A stretch of 64,000 nt of DNA from Mucilaginibacter gracilis (GCF_003633615.1 NZ_RBKU01000001.1:5766001-5830000); one strand, 5' to 3'. Counted from the stretch's first letter, positions 52,171 to 62,453 are shown. Numbers and translations: made by a program. The notes: a model not told the origin generated them from the letters alone.

Positions 52171-52246
52171 GCAACCGCAGATAAGCAAAGCAGCAATGCA
52201 GGGCCAATAGGCCTCCGTGCGGTTGCTTCGTTCCTCGCAATGACAA
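52171..52246. repeat. GCAACCGC palindrome with TCGCAATGACAA tail
   Basis: GCAACCGC (52171-52178) and GCGGTTGC (52219-52226) bracket a less conserved loop, followed by TTCGTTCCTCGCAATGACAA. The same tail is seen at 42946-42965. It lies between moxR and the DUF58 gene. Confidence 0.75.
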
Positions 52247-52296
52247 ATTAAATTAAACAAATCCGAAATCGAACATCCGAATTCCGAAATCAATCT

Positions 52297-53169
52297 ATGC
52301 TTGATCCCAAAGTACTCGCCACCATAAAAAATTTGCCTTTGCTGGCAAAAACCGTAGTTGATGGCTTTATGAACGGGTTTAACAAAAGCACCATTAAAGG
52401 GCCAGGATTGGAGTTTAGCCAGTACCGAAGCTACCAACCGGGAGACGATTTGCGCTGGCTGGATTGGCGGATGTTTGCCCGGAGCGACAGGTATTACATC
52501 CGCGAGTCGGAAGTGGAAACCAGTATTGCAATCAAGTTGGTGATTGATGCCAGCGCATCAATGAACCACCGCGATGGCGAACTTAAAAAAATTGATTATG
52601 CGCGCTTTTTAGCGGCTTCGCTGGCGTACCTGGGTAACCAGCAAGGCGATGCAGTTGGCCTGTATATATTGCAGGGCGGCGAGTTAACCGCCCTTGCATC
52701 GCGGCCAGACGCGCAACATTTAAACCGCATTTATTACCAGTTACAAAAAATTGAACCCGCAGGTGCCTTTACCCAACCATCGCATTACAGGGAGCTATTT
52801 ACAGGTTCGGCAAAAAGGGAGTTGCTGATTTTTATAACGGATATGTACCAAAGTGCCGACGAGATTAATAAACTGCTTGACGGACTGGCGGCACTAAAGC
52901 ACGAGATTATAGTATTCCATTTGATGGGACAGAATGAACTGGATTTCGACTTTAAAGATTATTCGCAGTTAGAAGATTTAGAAACCGGCGAAACCGTAGT
53001 AATTAACACGCAAACTAAAAAAGATTATCAGCAAAAGCTGGAAAACCATATTGCCGGCATAAGGATGCAGTTATTGGGCAAGCATATGGTATACAAAATG
53101 TTAAGCACCGCACAACCTCTTGATGAAGCCTTGCGCCAATTTTTAGTACAACGTAATAAGCGGTTTTGA
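52297..53169 (+). CDS. DUF58 (VWA-like) protein
   Basis: This 290 aa protein has the DUF58 signature LEFSQYRSYQPGDDLRWLDW and the VWA-type metal site VIDASASMNHR. It ends near FLVQRNKRF. It has no signal peptide and no membrane helix. In MoxR clusters the DUF58 protein is thought to be a MoxR substrate or partner. Its neighbours fit the aerotolerance (Bat) layout. Confidence 0.9.
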   Translation: MLDPKVLATIKNLPLLAKTVVDGFMNGFNKSTIKGPGLEFSQYRSYQPGDDLRWLDWRMFARSDRYYIRESEVETSIAIKLVIDASASMNHRDGELKKIDYARFLAASLAYLGNQQGDAVGLYILQGGELTALASRPDAQHLNRIYYQLQKIEPAGAFTQPSHYRELFTGSAKRELLIFITDMYQSADEINKLLDGLAALKHEIIVFHLMGQNELDFDFKDYSQLEDLETGETVVINTQTKKDYQQKLENHIAGIRMQLLGKHMVYKMLSTAQPLDEALRQFLVQRNKRF

Positions 53170-53286
53170 GTTGAAAGATGACGGATGGCTGAGGACTGAT
53201 GGCGGAAGACAGATGACGGAAAGACGGAACTTGGAGTAAATAAATAAAAACGACACAATAAATAACTGATAAAAAAACAACCTCTT

Positions 53287-53313
53287 GTTCCCCCTTTAGG
53301 GGTTAGGGGGCTT
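53287..53313. repeat. REP family 1 copy before the BatA-like gene
   Basis: GTTCCCCCTTTAGGGG then TTAGGGGGCTT, the inverse orientation, ends 6 bases before the ATG of the next gene. Confidence 0.75.
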
Positions 53314-53318
53314 AAAAT

Positions 53319-54800
53319 ATGTTCCAACTCTTTAATCCCATATGGCTGTTTGCAATTACCGCGTTAAGCATACCGGTAATTATACATTTATGGAATATAA
53401 GGCCGGGCAAAGTACTCAAAGTTGGCAGCATTTCGCTCATCCAGGCAGCGTCGCGCAAAAGCTCGCGCAGTTTGAATTTAATGGATGTTTTGTTGTTATT
53501 GTTGCGTTGTTTGCTGTTGTTGTTACTGGCTATATTGCTTGCCCAACCTTTTTGGACGCAAAATATTAAGTCAGGAAAATTAAAAGGCTGGGTTTTAATA
53601 CCACGCGAAAACATACACCAGGTTTATACAGCGTTTAAATTCCGGATTGATTCGCTCACCAATGCCGGTTACCAATTGCATTATTTTAATAATGGCTTCG
53701 CAATTGCCGATACCGCAAATTTTAAAACCCAGGCGGATAGCGCTGCGTTAAACCCGGTTAATAACTGGGCAATGTTAAAGCAATTGAGTGTGCAAACGCC
53801 TTCCGGTTTACCGTTATACTTGTTTACCGTTAACTCATTAAATAGTGTAGCGGGCGCAAAACCACAGTTGAATTTAAACCTGCGAATACAAACCTATACC
53901 CCTGCCGATTCGACCGTTAAATGGATACAGAATGCCGCTATAACCAACAACGGCATTAAAATAACCGAAGGCAACAGCCAGCCAAACGGAACAACATTTA
54001 GCAGCACCGTAGTACAGGCAACCGAGCAGCGCGGTTCGGTTTATCAAATCAATATCAATAGCGGGCAGGCATCTGTTAGCTACAAAAACGATACCGTTAA
54101 CAAAGCCGTTAACATTGACACGGCTACCTTGCAAATAGCTATTTATGGCGATAAGGGCAGCGATGCGCAGTATTTAAAAGCCGCGCTTGATGCAGTAAAA
54201 CAATTTACCAGCCGAAAGATAAACATACAGGTTAGTAATACCGAAGCCCGCATACCCGGTTTGGCAGATTGGGTGTTTTGGTTGAGGGAGCAGCGTATTC
54301 CGTCAATGATAGCCAGGAATGTTAGTCGGATATTTGTTTATGAGCCGGGTAAAGTACAAAACACAAATACATGGCTGGATATAGACAATAATAAAATCGG
54401 TTTAACTAAACACATCGTTACTGAAAGCAATGGCGAAACGGTTTGGAAAGATGGTTTTGGCAATTGCGTTTTAAGTTTAGAAACCGGACCAAAGCAACAG
54501 CTATATCATTTCTACAGTCGTTTTAACCCCTCATGGGGCGATTTGGTTTGGAGCGATGCCTTCCCAAAACTGATGCTGAATTTATTGACCGATTATAAAA
54601 CCGATAGCATCCGCGATAAGCGCAAAGTTGACGATACACAATTGCTGCCTACTTTAACCGCAGACAACACAATTGTGGCCGGGAGCCACGCAATCAGGAA
54701 AACCGATCTGTCCAAAGTGCTCTGGCTCGCCCTTGTATTGCTATTTTTGATAGAGCGCATGCTTGCCCACCGTACCAAAAGCACCGAAAATTATGGTTGA
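53319..54800 (+). CDS. BatA-like membrane protein
   Basis: This 493 aa protein starts with the BatA-type two-helix module (FQLFNPIWLFAITALSIPVI, then RSLNLMDVLLLLLRCLLLLL), followed by a large extracytoplasmic domain and one C-terminal helix (LSKVLWLALVLLFLIERMLA). It is likely to sit in the inner membrane beside the MoxR partner proteins. Its 3' end overlaps the next ATG by 8 bases. Confidence 0.85.
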   Translation: MFQLFNPIWLFAITALSIPVIIHLWNIRPGKVLKVGSISLIQAASRKSSRSLNLMDVLLLLLRCLLLLLLAILLAQPFWTQNIKSGKLKGWVLIPRENIHQVYTAFKFRIDSLTNAGYQLHYFNNGFAIADTANFKTQADSAALNPVNNWAMLKQLSVQTPSGLPLYLFTVNSLNSVAGAKPQLNLNLRIQTYTPADSTVKWIQNAAITNNGIKITEGNSQPNGTTFSSTVVQATEQRGSVYQININSGQASVSYKNDTVNKAVNIDTATLQIAIYGDKGSDAQYLKAALDAVKQFTSRKINIQVSNTEARIPGLADWVFWLREQRIPSMIARNVSRIFVYEPGKVQNTNTWLDIDNNKIGLTKHIVTESNGETVWKDGFGNCVLSLETGPKQQLYHFYSRFNPSWGDLVWSDAFPKLMLNLLTDYKTDSIRDKRKVDDTQLLPTLTADNTIVAGSHAIRKTDLSKVLWLALVLLFLIERMLAHRTKSTENYG

Positions 54801-56931
54801 GCAAAACGGGCAGCATAAAATACAAAGCTTTAAACGCCAATGGATAAGCTACCAACTATTGGCCGCTATTGTTATAGCCGCATCAACAGCTTTACCTGTT
54901 GGTTATTTGCTGCACCATGTGTTTTCGCAACCGCTTTGGTTTATAGCACCGCTTTTTATTGTATTTGCCGCTGCCCTGTTACTCACCCAAAAACCCTGGA
55001 AAATTACCGACACCGATGTGTCGCGATATCTAAACACGGTTTACCCACAACTGGAAGAAAGCTGTGAACTGGTTATTAAACCCGCCGGTTCGCTTAATTT
55101 ATTGGAGGGCTTGCAGCGCAGTAAAGTAAATTTAATATTGAGCGGCCTTGCCCTGCCCGCGCAGTTTACGCGCAGGCTTAGACTATCGGTTATATGGCTG
55201 TTTGCGGCTATTTTGTTATGTTTTTTTACAAGTAAAATAAATTACCATTCGTTGGCATCATTGTCTCACGGGTTTGGTCCGTCCCGGCAAACGGTAAAAA
55301 ATACTGTTCCCGAAAAATTGCTTCCGCAGATACAATCGGTTAAGGTTATCATTGCGCCACCGGCTTACACGGGCAAAGCTACGCGCGGGCAGGATAAGTT
55401 TAACCTTGATGCCGAAGAAGATGCAACCGTAACCTGGCACATAGCAACCAATACCGCCATCAATAACGTTGAGTTACTATTTAACGAAAAGGACGTTGTA
55501 AAGCTGCATCCGGCTAATGCCGAAAAAACTTTGTGGACGGCCCAAAAGCAATTAAGTACGCCCGGCTTTTACCAGGTTAATATAGGCGGCAAACTATCTG
55601 ATTATTATAAAATTGAGATTACAAAGGATATGCCGCCCGTTATTCGCATCAAAACCCCAAAACAGTACACTTATATTGATGCAGGCGAATCAACCAAAGT
55701 ACCCCTAAGTGTTACTCTCAGCGACGATTATGGCATTAGCGACGCCTTTATTTACGCCACCATTGCCAAGGGTAGCGGCGAGGCGGTGAAGTTTAAGGAA
55801 CAAAAAATCAGCTTCTCAACATCTTTTACTTCGCAACAAAAAAGCTATGAGTTGCAAAAGGTGATAGACTTGCATAGCCTTAACATGGAACCCGGCGACG
55901 AGTTTTATTTTTATGTGCAGGCGCAGGATAACCACTTGCAGCAAACCCGAACTGATATTTACATTGTTTCGATACAAGATACGGCCCAACTGTTGAGCAT
56001 GAACGGCATGACGATGGGCGTTAGTTTGGTTCCGGAATATTTCCGCAGCGAGCGACAAATTATTATGGACACCGAAAAATTGCTAAAAGACCGTGATAGC
56101 ATTAGTGCCGAGCAGTTTAAAAATCGCAGCAATGATCTGGGTATCGACCAAAAGTTATTGCGCCTGCGCTACGGTAAGTTTTTGGGTGAGGAAGAAGAAT
56201 CGAGCGAGGGCGGCGGCCACCAGGACAAGGGGTTGAGCAGTCCGGAAAACTTCAGCAATGCACAAAAGATACTCGATGCCTATACCGATAAGCACGATAA
56301 TGCCGAAGATGCCAGCTTTTTGGAAAAAGATACCAAGGCCCAACTGAAAAACACCCTGAACGAAATGTGGACAGTAGAGTTAAACCTGCGCACATTTAAA
56401 CCACAAGTTGCGCTACCTTTTGAGTACAAGGCATTGCGGTTGCTGAAAGATTTGCAACAAAAATCGAGAGCTTACGTGGCCAAAACGGCCTTTAACCCGC
56501 CGCCATTAAAACTCGTTGAAAAACGGCTAAGTGGCGATTTATCTAAAATAAGTCAGCCGCTCTTGCATCAGGATATTAAAGCAAATACCGATGTGTTTGA
56601 TGATATGAAAAAGGCAGCTTCGGTATTAGATAACATGAAGCAAACCCGCACCGTTAACCCTGCCTATGTCCACATATTACAAATGGCCGGGCAGCAATTA
56701 AGCAGTCGCGCAACGGCGCAGCCCAATGTTTATTTGCCCGCGGTTAAGGCAATGTATAATATTTTAAATGCGGCTGCTACAAAGGTTAACCAAAGCGATA
56801 TTTTAAAGGTTGAAGCGGCTTTGCAAAAAGCCTTACCACCGGCTTCCAAATTACCGCAAGCCAATCAAAGCAATGCCGATATGGGGCTGGGCCAAAGCTA
56901 TTTTAAAAACCTAAAACATTTAAATAAATGA
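54793..56931 (+). CDS. Large DUF4175-like membrane protein
   Basis: This 712 aa protein has two or three N-terminal membrane helices (about 17-60 and 130-150). A long periplasmic domain contains KVIIAPPAYTGKATRGQDKF and PVIRIKTPKQYTYIDAGEST, then KTPKQYTYIDAGE-type beta-rich repeats, and it ends in a helical, charged region. It resembles the DUF4175-type proteins of MoxR clusters. The ATG at 54793 is used; a longer reading overlaps the previous gene further. Function is unknown. Confidence 0.75.
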   Translation: MVEQNGQHKIQSFKRQWISYQLLAAIVIAASTALPVGYLLHHVFSQPLWFIAPLFIVFAAALLLTQKPWKITDTDVSRYLNTVYPQLEESCELVIKPAGSLNLLEGLQRSKVNLILSGLALPAQFTRRLRLSVIWLFAAILLCFFTSKINYHSLASLSHGFGPSRQTVKNTVPEKLLPQIQSVKVIIAPPAYTGKATRGQDKFNLDAEEDATVTWHIATNTAINNVELLFNEKDVVKLHPANAEKTLWTAQKQLSTPGFYQVNIGGKLSDYYKIEITKDMPPVIRIKTPKQYTYIDAGESTKVPLSVTLSDDYGISDAFIYATIAKGSGEAVKFKEQKISFSTSFTSQQKSYELQKVIDLHSLNMEPGDEFYFYVQAQDNHLQQTRTDIYIVSIQDTAQLLSMNGMTMGVSLVPEYFRSERQIIMDTEKLLKDRDSISAEQFKNRSNDLGIDQKLLRLRYGKFLGEEEESSEGGGHQDKGLSSPENFSNAQKILDAYTDKHDNAEDASFLEKDTKAQLKNTLNEMWTVELNLRTFKPQVALPFEYKALRLLKDLQQKSRAYVAKTAFNPPPLKLVEKRLSGDLSKISQPLLHQDIKANTDVFDDMKKAASVLDNMKQTRTVNPAYVHILQMAGQQLSSRATAQPNVYLPAVKAMYNILNAAATKVNQSDILKVEAALQKALPPASKLPQANQSNADMGLGQSYFKNLKHLNK

Positions 56932-58733
56932 ACTGGGCAGTAATAGTGATATTAATTTGCCTGCTGCTTGCCATATTTATGGTGTGGAAAGAGTATAAAC
57001 GCCCAAACCGTTTGCGCCTTACTTTACGTACAATAGCAACTTTGCTTGCCCTTGCTGCACTGGCCTGTATAGCACTGCCGGTAAGCTACAGCAGCAAAAC
57101 TATATCCGGCATTAACAATGCTGTTTTGCTAACACCGGGTTTCAACGCTGATAGCCTTAAAGGATATTCTAACAGTGCTTTATATACCACCGATATTAGC
57201 CTTCAAAAAAACTACCCCAAACTTAAGATCAATTTAATTGCCGATTTAGCCGATATACCACAAGGCAAGTTGAATATTAACAACCTGCATATTTGGGGTT
57301 ATGGCCTTAATAGTGATGAGTTAAGGCAGTTGGGTAATTATCCTATACGTTTTCACCCATCGGTTGATCCACCTGGCTTTAGAAGTATAAACTGGAACCA
57401 CAAATTAAAAATTGGCGAACGTTTAACCTTGCAGGGGAAATTTAACGGTGCGCCATCTAAAACCACTCTTATTTTAAAAGGACTTAATACCACTTTAGAT
57501 TCTGTTAATCTATCACCAAACAACAACTCAGGCGAACGCGGGGCTGTAACTTTCCAACTCCAAACAACTCCTAAAAACTTAAACAGGGCCGTTTATACCC
57601 TGCTCGCCGTAAGCGGACGAGATACCATAGCACGCGAAACCATCCCTTTTGAAGTGGAAGCTAACCAGGCACTCAAAATATTGATGCTGAACGAAGCACC
57701 AAATTTTGAGAATAGGTTTTTAAAAAACTGGTTATCGCAAAATGGTTATGGTGTTACGGTGCGCACAGCCATCAGCAAACAAAAGTTTAGTCGCGAATAT
57801 TTAAACATGGCCCAAACCCCTGTTGATGGCATCACACAGGCGTTGTTGCAAAAGTTTGATTTGGTAATTGGCGATCTGTCATCCTTCAAACTATTAAGCA
57901 GTGCCGAAAGCAGTGCGCTTGAGCAGCAAATGGCCCAAAAGGGTTTGGGCGTAATAGTGAGGGCCGATAGCAGCGGCAAAGGCAATTCGTTTTTAAGCGG
58001 TGCTTTCCCGCTTGATAGGTTATCAGATAAAAACCAAAAGGCAGTATCGCTTAACATCGGTGGCCCAAATACGGCATCGGCCAGGCTAACATTGGATGCT
58101 ATTTTTATTAAGCCGCAACCCAACACCCAACCTTTGGTTACCGACGGCCAAAACCACATTATAGTAAGCAGCACTATTTACGGTAGCAGCAAAATTGTTT
58201 TTTCAACCCTCAGCAATACTTTTAACTGGGTATTATCGGGCAACCAAACCGACTATACTTTGCTATGGAACTTACTTATTGATAAGGCGGCGCGTAAAAG
58301 CACGTCAACCCAAAAATGGCATATTGTGCCAGCCTTACCTGTTGTAAATGGGGCTACAACAATAACTGCCGAAGGGCCACAAACCTTACCAATACAAATA
58401 AAAGTAAACAATAGCCCGGTAGCCTTTGCTCAAAACCCTGTACTGCCCTTTAGCTGGAGTGCAAGTTATTGGCCCGCTAACTACGGCTGGCAACAGGTAT
58501 TGCAAAACGGAGTTACCGTATATTGGTGGTATGCCTTTATCCCTACCCAATGGCTAAGTTTACACGCTGCCGAAAACAGTACCGCTACCCAAAAATATGC
58601 CATGCAACACTCTATACAAAGCAGTAATGCGGCTGCGTTGCAAAGCAGCATTAAGGTGCCAATACCTAAAATTTATTTTTATTTATTGCTGTTGTTTTGC
58701 TGCACGTTTTTATGGGTTGAGCGCAAAGTTTAA
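56928..58733 (+). CDS. Membrane protein with VWA/GATase-like domain, MoxR cluster
   Basis: This 601 aa protein has two N-terminal helices (about 3-20 and 33-52), a long extracytoplasmic region and a C-terminal helix (IYFYLLLLFCCTFLWVER). The middle part (QALKILMLNEAPNFENRFLK, then DLVIGDLSSFKLLSS) resembles the glutamine-amidotransferase-like domain seen in such clusters. It overlaps the previous stop by four bases (ATGA). Function is unknown. Confidence 0.75.
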   Translation: MNWAVIVILICLLLAIFMVWKEYKRPNRLRLTLRTIATLLALAALACIALPVSYSSKTISGINNAVLLTPGFNADSLKGYSNSALYTTDISLQKNYPKLKINLIADLADIPQGKLNINNLHIWGYGLNSDELRQLGNYPIRFHPSVDPPGFRSINWNHKLKIGERLTLQGKFNGAPSKTTLILKGLNTTLDSVNLSPNNNSGERGAVTFQLQTTPKNLNRAVYTLLAVSGRDTIARETIPFEVEANQALKILMLNEAPNFENRFLKNWLSQNGYGVTVRTAISKQKFSREYLNMAQTPVDGITQALLQKFDLVIGDLSSFKLLSSAESSALEQQMAQKGLGVIVRADSSGKGNSFLSGAFPLDRLSDKNQKAVSLNIGGPNTASARLTLDAIFIKPQPNTQPLVTDGQNHIIVSSTIYGSSKIVFSTLSNTFNWVLSGNQTDYTLLWNLLIDKAARKSTSTQKWHIVPALPVVNGATTITAEGPQTLPIQIKVNNSPVAFAQNPVLPFSWSASYWPANYGWQQVLQNGVTVYWWYAFIPTQWLSLHAAENSTATQKYAMQHSIQSSNAAALQSSIKVPIPKIYFYLLLLFCCTFLWVERKV

Positions 58734-58854
58734 TTATAGGCCCACCAAACAAAATATATCATTTTGATGGTGTTAGGCAAATTATTTTGTGTGTTTTAGA
58801 CTTAAAAAGAATATTAAAATTGTTAAATTACGCTTTCTAAACAACAACCTTAAC

Positions 58855-58860
58855 AGGAGG
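58855..58860 (+). promoter_or_regulatory. Strong Shine-Dalgarno that fixes a TTG start
   Basis: AGGAGG ends 7 bases before the TTG at 58868. Such a sequence is rare in this window; it supports the TTG as the true tldD start and so the Tat signal peptide. Confidence 0.75.
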
Positions 58861-58867
58861 AAAAAAC

Positions 58868-60505
58868 TTGAAAAGAAGAGATTTTATTTATTTATCCGGC
58901 CTGGGTGCCGGGGCCCTAATGTTGCCCGGCTTACCATCACTCGGTAACCCTATCGATCAATCGGCTGCGCTGGAGAGTGTGGACGTGAGGATAAAAAAAG
59001 AATTAGCCGATGCCGCCCTCAACGCAGCACGTGCCAAAGGCGCAAGCTATGCCGATGTGCGTATTGGCCGTTATTTAAACCAAGCCATTATTACCCGCGA
59101 AAACCGGGTGCTTAATGTAGGCAGTGGCGAATCGTACGGGGTTGGTATCCGCGTACTGGCCAACGGCTGCTGGGGTTTTGCCGCCACTAACGATATGACT
59201 AAAGAAGGTATGGCCAAAACAGCCGCCAAAGCCGTTGCCGTAGCCAAAGCAAATGCTAAAATAGGTGGTAAACCTGTTGAGCTTGCCCCGCAAAAAGGTT
59301 ACGGCGAAGTAAGCTGGAAAACCCCTATCGAAAAAAATGCGTTTGAAGTCCCGATAAAGGAAAAGGTTGATTTGCTGCTAAACGCCAACGGCATTGCCAT
59401 GGGTGCGGGTGCAAGCTTTGTAAACTCTATACTGTTTGCCGTTAACGAGCAAAAATATTTTGCATCAACCGATGGTTCGTACATAGACCAGGATGTGCAT
59501 CGTATTTACCCAACCTTTACCATAAGCAAAGTAAACCAAGAATTGGGTAGTTTCGAATCTATCCGCGGGTCAAGTTCGCCAAAAGGCTTAGGTTACGAAT
59601 ACCTCAATGCCTCCGAAGCCGAAAAGGTGCCGGGTATTGTAACCCGCTATAAAAACCGTTACGATTTACTGGAAGACGTAAAACAAATGAGCCGCGTGGC
59701 TACCGAAAAGGTAACGTCAAAATCTGTTGAGCCAGGCAAGTACGATTTGGTGCTTGATCCATCGCACCTGTGGCTAACCATTCACGAATCTGTAGGCCAC
59801 CCTACCGAGTTGGACCGTGTGCTGGGCTACGAAGCCAATTACGCAGGAACAAGCTTTTTAACCTTAGACAAATGGCGTTCAAAAACCTTTAAATTTGGTA
59901 GCGAGCATGTTAACATTGTTGGCGATAAATTACAATACGGCTCGTTAGGTGCCGTAGGTTATGACGACGAAGGTGTGAAATGCGGCAAATGGGATATTAT
60001 TAAAGATGGTATTTTGGTAAACTACCAGGCCATCCGAGATCAGGCTCATATCATCGGTTTAAAAGAATCTCAGGGTTGCTGCTATGCACAAAGCTGGAGC
60101 GATGTACAGTTTCAGCGTATGCCAAACGTATCGTTACAACCCGGTAAAACGCCGCTGAGTGTTGATGATATGATTAAAAATGTGGAGAAGGGAGTTTACA
60201 TCATCGGCGATGGTTCGTTCTCTATCGATCAGCAACGTTATAACTTCCAGTTTGGGGGGCAAATGTTTTACGAAATTAAGGAAGGTAAAATTGTAGGCAT
60301 GTTAAATGATGTTGCTTACCAGGCCAATACCCAGGAGTTTTGGAACTCGTGCGCCGCCGTTTGCGATGAGCGCGATTACCGCATGGGTGGTTCGTTTAAC
60401 GATGGTAAGGGGCAGCCCTCACAATCAAGCGCGGTATCGCACGGTGCGTCAACAACGTTGTTTAAGGGAGTAAATGTTATTAATACCAAACGAAAAATCG
60501 GATAA
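58868..60505 (+). CDS. tldD: TldD-family metalloprotease with Tat signal
   Basis: TldD (545 aa) is the catalytic partner of the TldD/TldE peptidase. The N-terminus KRRDFIYLSGLGAGALMLPG is a twin-arginine signal, and mature residues start near 30. The catalytic HExxxH is in LTIHESVGHPTELDRVLGY (about His304), with GCCYAQSWSDVQFQRMPNVS further on. E. coli TldD is cytoplasmic, so export is a notable difference. Start is the TTG at 58868 behind a strong ribosome site. tldE follows after 5 bases. Confidence 0.9.
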   Translation: MKRRDFIYLSGLGAGALMLPGLPSLGNPIDQSAALESVDVRIKKELADAALNAARAKGASYADVRIGRYLNQAIITRENRVLNVGSGESYGVGIRVLANGCWGFAATNDMTKEGMAKTAAKAVAVAKANAKIGGKPVELAPQKGYGEVSWKTPIEKNAFEVPIKEKVDLLLNANGIAMGAGASFVNSILFAVNEQKYFASTDGSYIDQDVHRIYPTFTISKVNQELGSFESIRGSSSPKGLGYEYLNASEAEKVPGIVTRYKNRYDLLEDVKQMSRVATEKVTSKSVEPGKYDLVLDPSHLWLTIHESVGHPTELDRVLGYEANYAGTSFLTLDKWRSKTFKFGSEHVNIVGDKLQYGSLGAVGYDDEGVKCGKWDIIKDGILVNYQAIRDQAHIIGLKESQGCCYAQSWSDVQFQRMPNVSLQPGKTPLSVDDMIKNVEKGVYIIGDGSFSIDQQRYNFQFGGQMFYEIKEGKIVGMLNDVAYQANTQEFWNSCAAVCDERDYRMGGSFNDGKGQPSQSSAVSHGASTTLFKGVNVINTKRKIG

Positions 60506-60510
60506 ATAAG

Positions 60511-61842
60511 ATGCCTATATTAAGTAAAGAAGAAGCACAGGTTTTATTAAAAAAAGTGCTTGGTTATTCAAAAGCCGAAGAATGTGAAGTAAGTTTATAC
60601 GGCAGCGAAGGCGGCAACATCCGTTATGCATTAAACGCGGTTTCAACCGCGGGCGATATTAGTACTACGGGCCTCTCGGTAACATCGGCCTACGGTAAAA
60701 AAAGTGCCAGCGCCAATATTGATGAGTTTGACGATGCCGCTTTGGAGCGGGTGGTACGCCGGTCGGAAGAGTTGGCGCAGCTTGCCCCCGAAAACCCCGA
60801 ACGCGAAGAAATACCCGGCCCGGCTACTTTTAAAGAATCGATAACATACAATGCCAAAACTGCCGCCATGACGCCCGATACCCGTGCCGAACTGGTTAGT
60901 AAAAGTTTAGATGTAACCAAAAAGGCAGGTTTAAGCGCAGCAGGCTTTATTGAAAACAGCACCAGCTTTAACGCTGTAATGAACTCGAAAGGTTTTTTTG
61001 CCTACAACAAAAGCAGCGATGTTATATTTTCGGTAACTACACGTAACGAAGCCGGCACGGCATCGGGCTATGCTGCGCGCGGTTTTACCGATGTGAGCAA
61101 ACTGGATACCGAATCGGCAACGCGTATTGCTACCATGAAGGCCAATAAATCGTTAGGGGCAAAAGCACTCGAACCGGGTAAATATACCGTGATACTTGAG
61201 CCCGTTGCCGCAACCTACATGATGGAAAACATGTTTAGGTTTGATGCCCGCAGTGCCGAAGAAGGCCGTAGCTTTTTGAGCAAAAAAGGCGGCGGCACCC
61301 GCCTTGGCGAACAATTAATGGACGAAAAGGTAACCATTTACTCAGATCCATTTAATCCCGACCTGCCCTCATCAACCTGGGGCCGCGATGGTTTGCCCCG
61401 CGAAAAAGTTGTTTGGATTGACAAAGGCAAGGTAAACACTTTAAGTTACTCCAAATTTTGGGCAAAAAAGAAAGGCGTTGCTCCGCAACCCGGCCCCGGT
61501 AACATTATTATGATGGGTGGCGACAGTACTTTGGAAGAGATGATAAAGAGCACCGAAAAAGGCATTCTCGTTTCGCGCTTATGGTACATCCGCATGGTTG
61601 ACCCGAAAGTATTGTTGCTAACCGGCCTCACCCGCGATGGTACTTTTTATATCGAGAACGGCGAAATTAAATACCCGGTTAAAAACTTCCGGTTTAACGA
61701 GAGCCCTATTATTATGCTTAACAACCTCGAAGCTTTGGGTAAAGCGGAGCGCAGCATCAGTGTAGAATCGTACCAAAGTTATATGATACCGCCAATGAAG
61801 ATCAGGGATTTTACATTCTCATCTTTGTCTGACGCGGTGTAA
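60511..61842 (+). CDS. tldE: TldE/PmbA-family partner subunit
   Basis: This 443 aa protein is homologous to PmbA/TldE, the non-catalytic partner (no HExxxH). It has SYSKFWAKKKGVAPQPGPGN and LWYIRMVDPKVLLLTGLTRD near the C-terminus, the TldE counterpart of TldD motifs. It has no Tat or Sec signal, unlike the two TldD proteins around it. It may be carried out with TldD through the Tat pathway, or the complex may act in different compartments. Confidence 0.9.
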   Translation: MPILSKEEAQVLLKKVLGYSKAEECEVSLYGSEGGNIRYALNAVSTAGDISTTGLSVTSAYGKKSASANIDEFDDAALERVVRRSEELAQLAPENPEREEIPGPATFKESITYNAKTAAMTPDTRAELVSKSLDVTKKAGLSAAGFIENSTSFNAVMNSKGFFAYNKSSDVIFSVTTRNEAGTASGYAARGFTDVSKLDTESATRIATMKANKSLGAKALEPGKYTVILEPVAATYMMENMFRFDARSAEEGRSFLSKKGGGTRLGEQLMDEKVTIYSDPFNPDLPSSTWGRDGLPREKVVWIDKGKVNTLSYSKFWAKKKGVAPQPGPGNIIMMGGDSTLEEMIKSTEKGILVSRLWYIRMVDPKVLLLTGLTRDGTFYIENGEIKYPVKNFRFNESPIIMLNNLEALGKAERSISVESYQSYMIPPMKIRDFTFSSLSDAV

Positions 61843-61904
61843 GATCAATTATTGAATGATTGATGGATTGAGTGATTGAATTTGTCTAATCATATCCAAA
61901 CCAC

Positions 61905-62007
61905 GTCATTTTGAACGATAGAGAGAAATATTCTGGTTGTGCATGTTAAGTTAATGCATAACGCCATAGTCACTTTAAAAATATTTCTCACTATCGTTCA
62001 AAATGAC
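61905..62007. repeat. Long palindrome, 28-bp arms
   Basis: GTCATTTTGAACGATAGAGA... (61905-61932) pairs with ...CGTTCAAAATGAC (61980-62007) over 28 bases with one change. It is followed on the plus strand by a T-run, so it can end the tldE transcript. Confidence 0.85.
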
Positions 62008-62027
62008 ATTTTTTTTGTTTCTACCTC

Positions 62028-62318
62028 TCAAATCTGCGAGAGCACAAACTTCGCTATCTGTTCTACTTCTTCTTCCGATAATTGGTGCTCGCCTTCGTAG
62101 TGCCAGTTCATCTGTTCGTCAACTATAATTTTGCCTAAGTTCAGGGGTTCGATAACTTTATTCAACTCGTTGGCTGGGAAATTAAAAGTTTGTTGTATCT
62201 CATAAATTTCGTTGGGCTGCCAGGGTTGGTTATGGTTTTGCAAAAACAAAGGTGTAACCACCAGGTTACGGCTTACACCACTGGCATTTAAATTAAAAGT
62301 TGCGCTGGTTGATAACAT
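62028..62318 (-). CDS. Hypothetical 96 aa protein
   Basis: This 96 aa acidic protein contains QPWQPNEIYEIQQTFNFPAN and ends HQLSEEEVEQIAKFVLSQI. No domain is recognised. It lies on the opposite strand between the tldE and the second tldD genes. The lack of overlap and sound codon pattern support a real gene, but the function is unknown. Confidence 0.55.
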   Translation of the reverse strand: MLSTSATFNLNASGVSRNLVVTPLFLQNHNQPWQPNEIYEIQQTFNFPANELNKVIEPLNLGKIIVDEQMNWHYEGEHQLSEEEVEQIAKFVLSQI

Positions 62319-62453
62319 TTTACACTTTTTTTATAATACATACCGCCCCATAAATTGTTTTGGCTGGCAAATACTTATTATTTACAAAATATTTAAGAAT
62401 GATGGGTTTACAATATGGCAAATGATTATATTTAGAAAACTAAACTCAACGCC

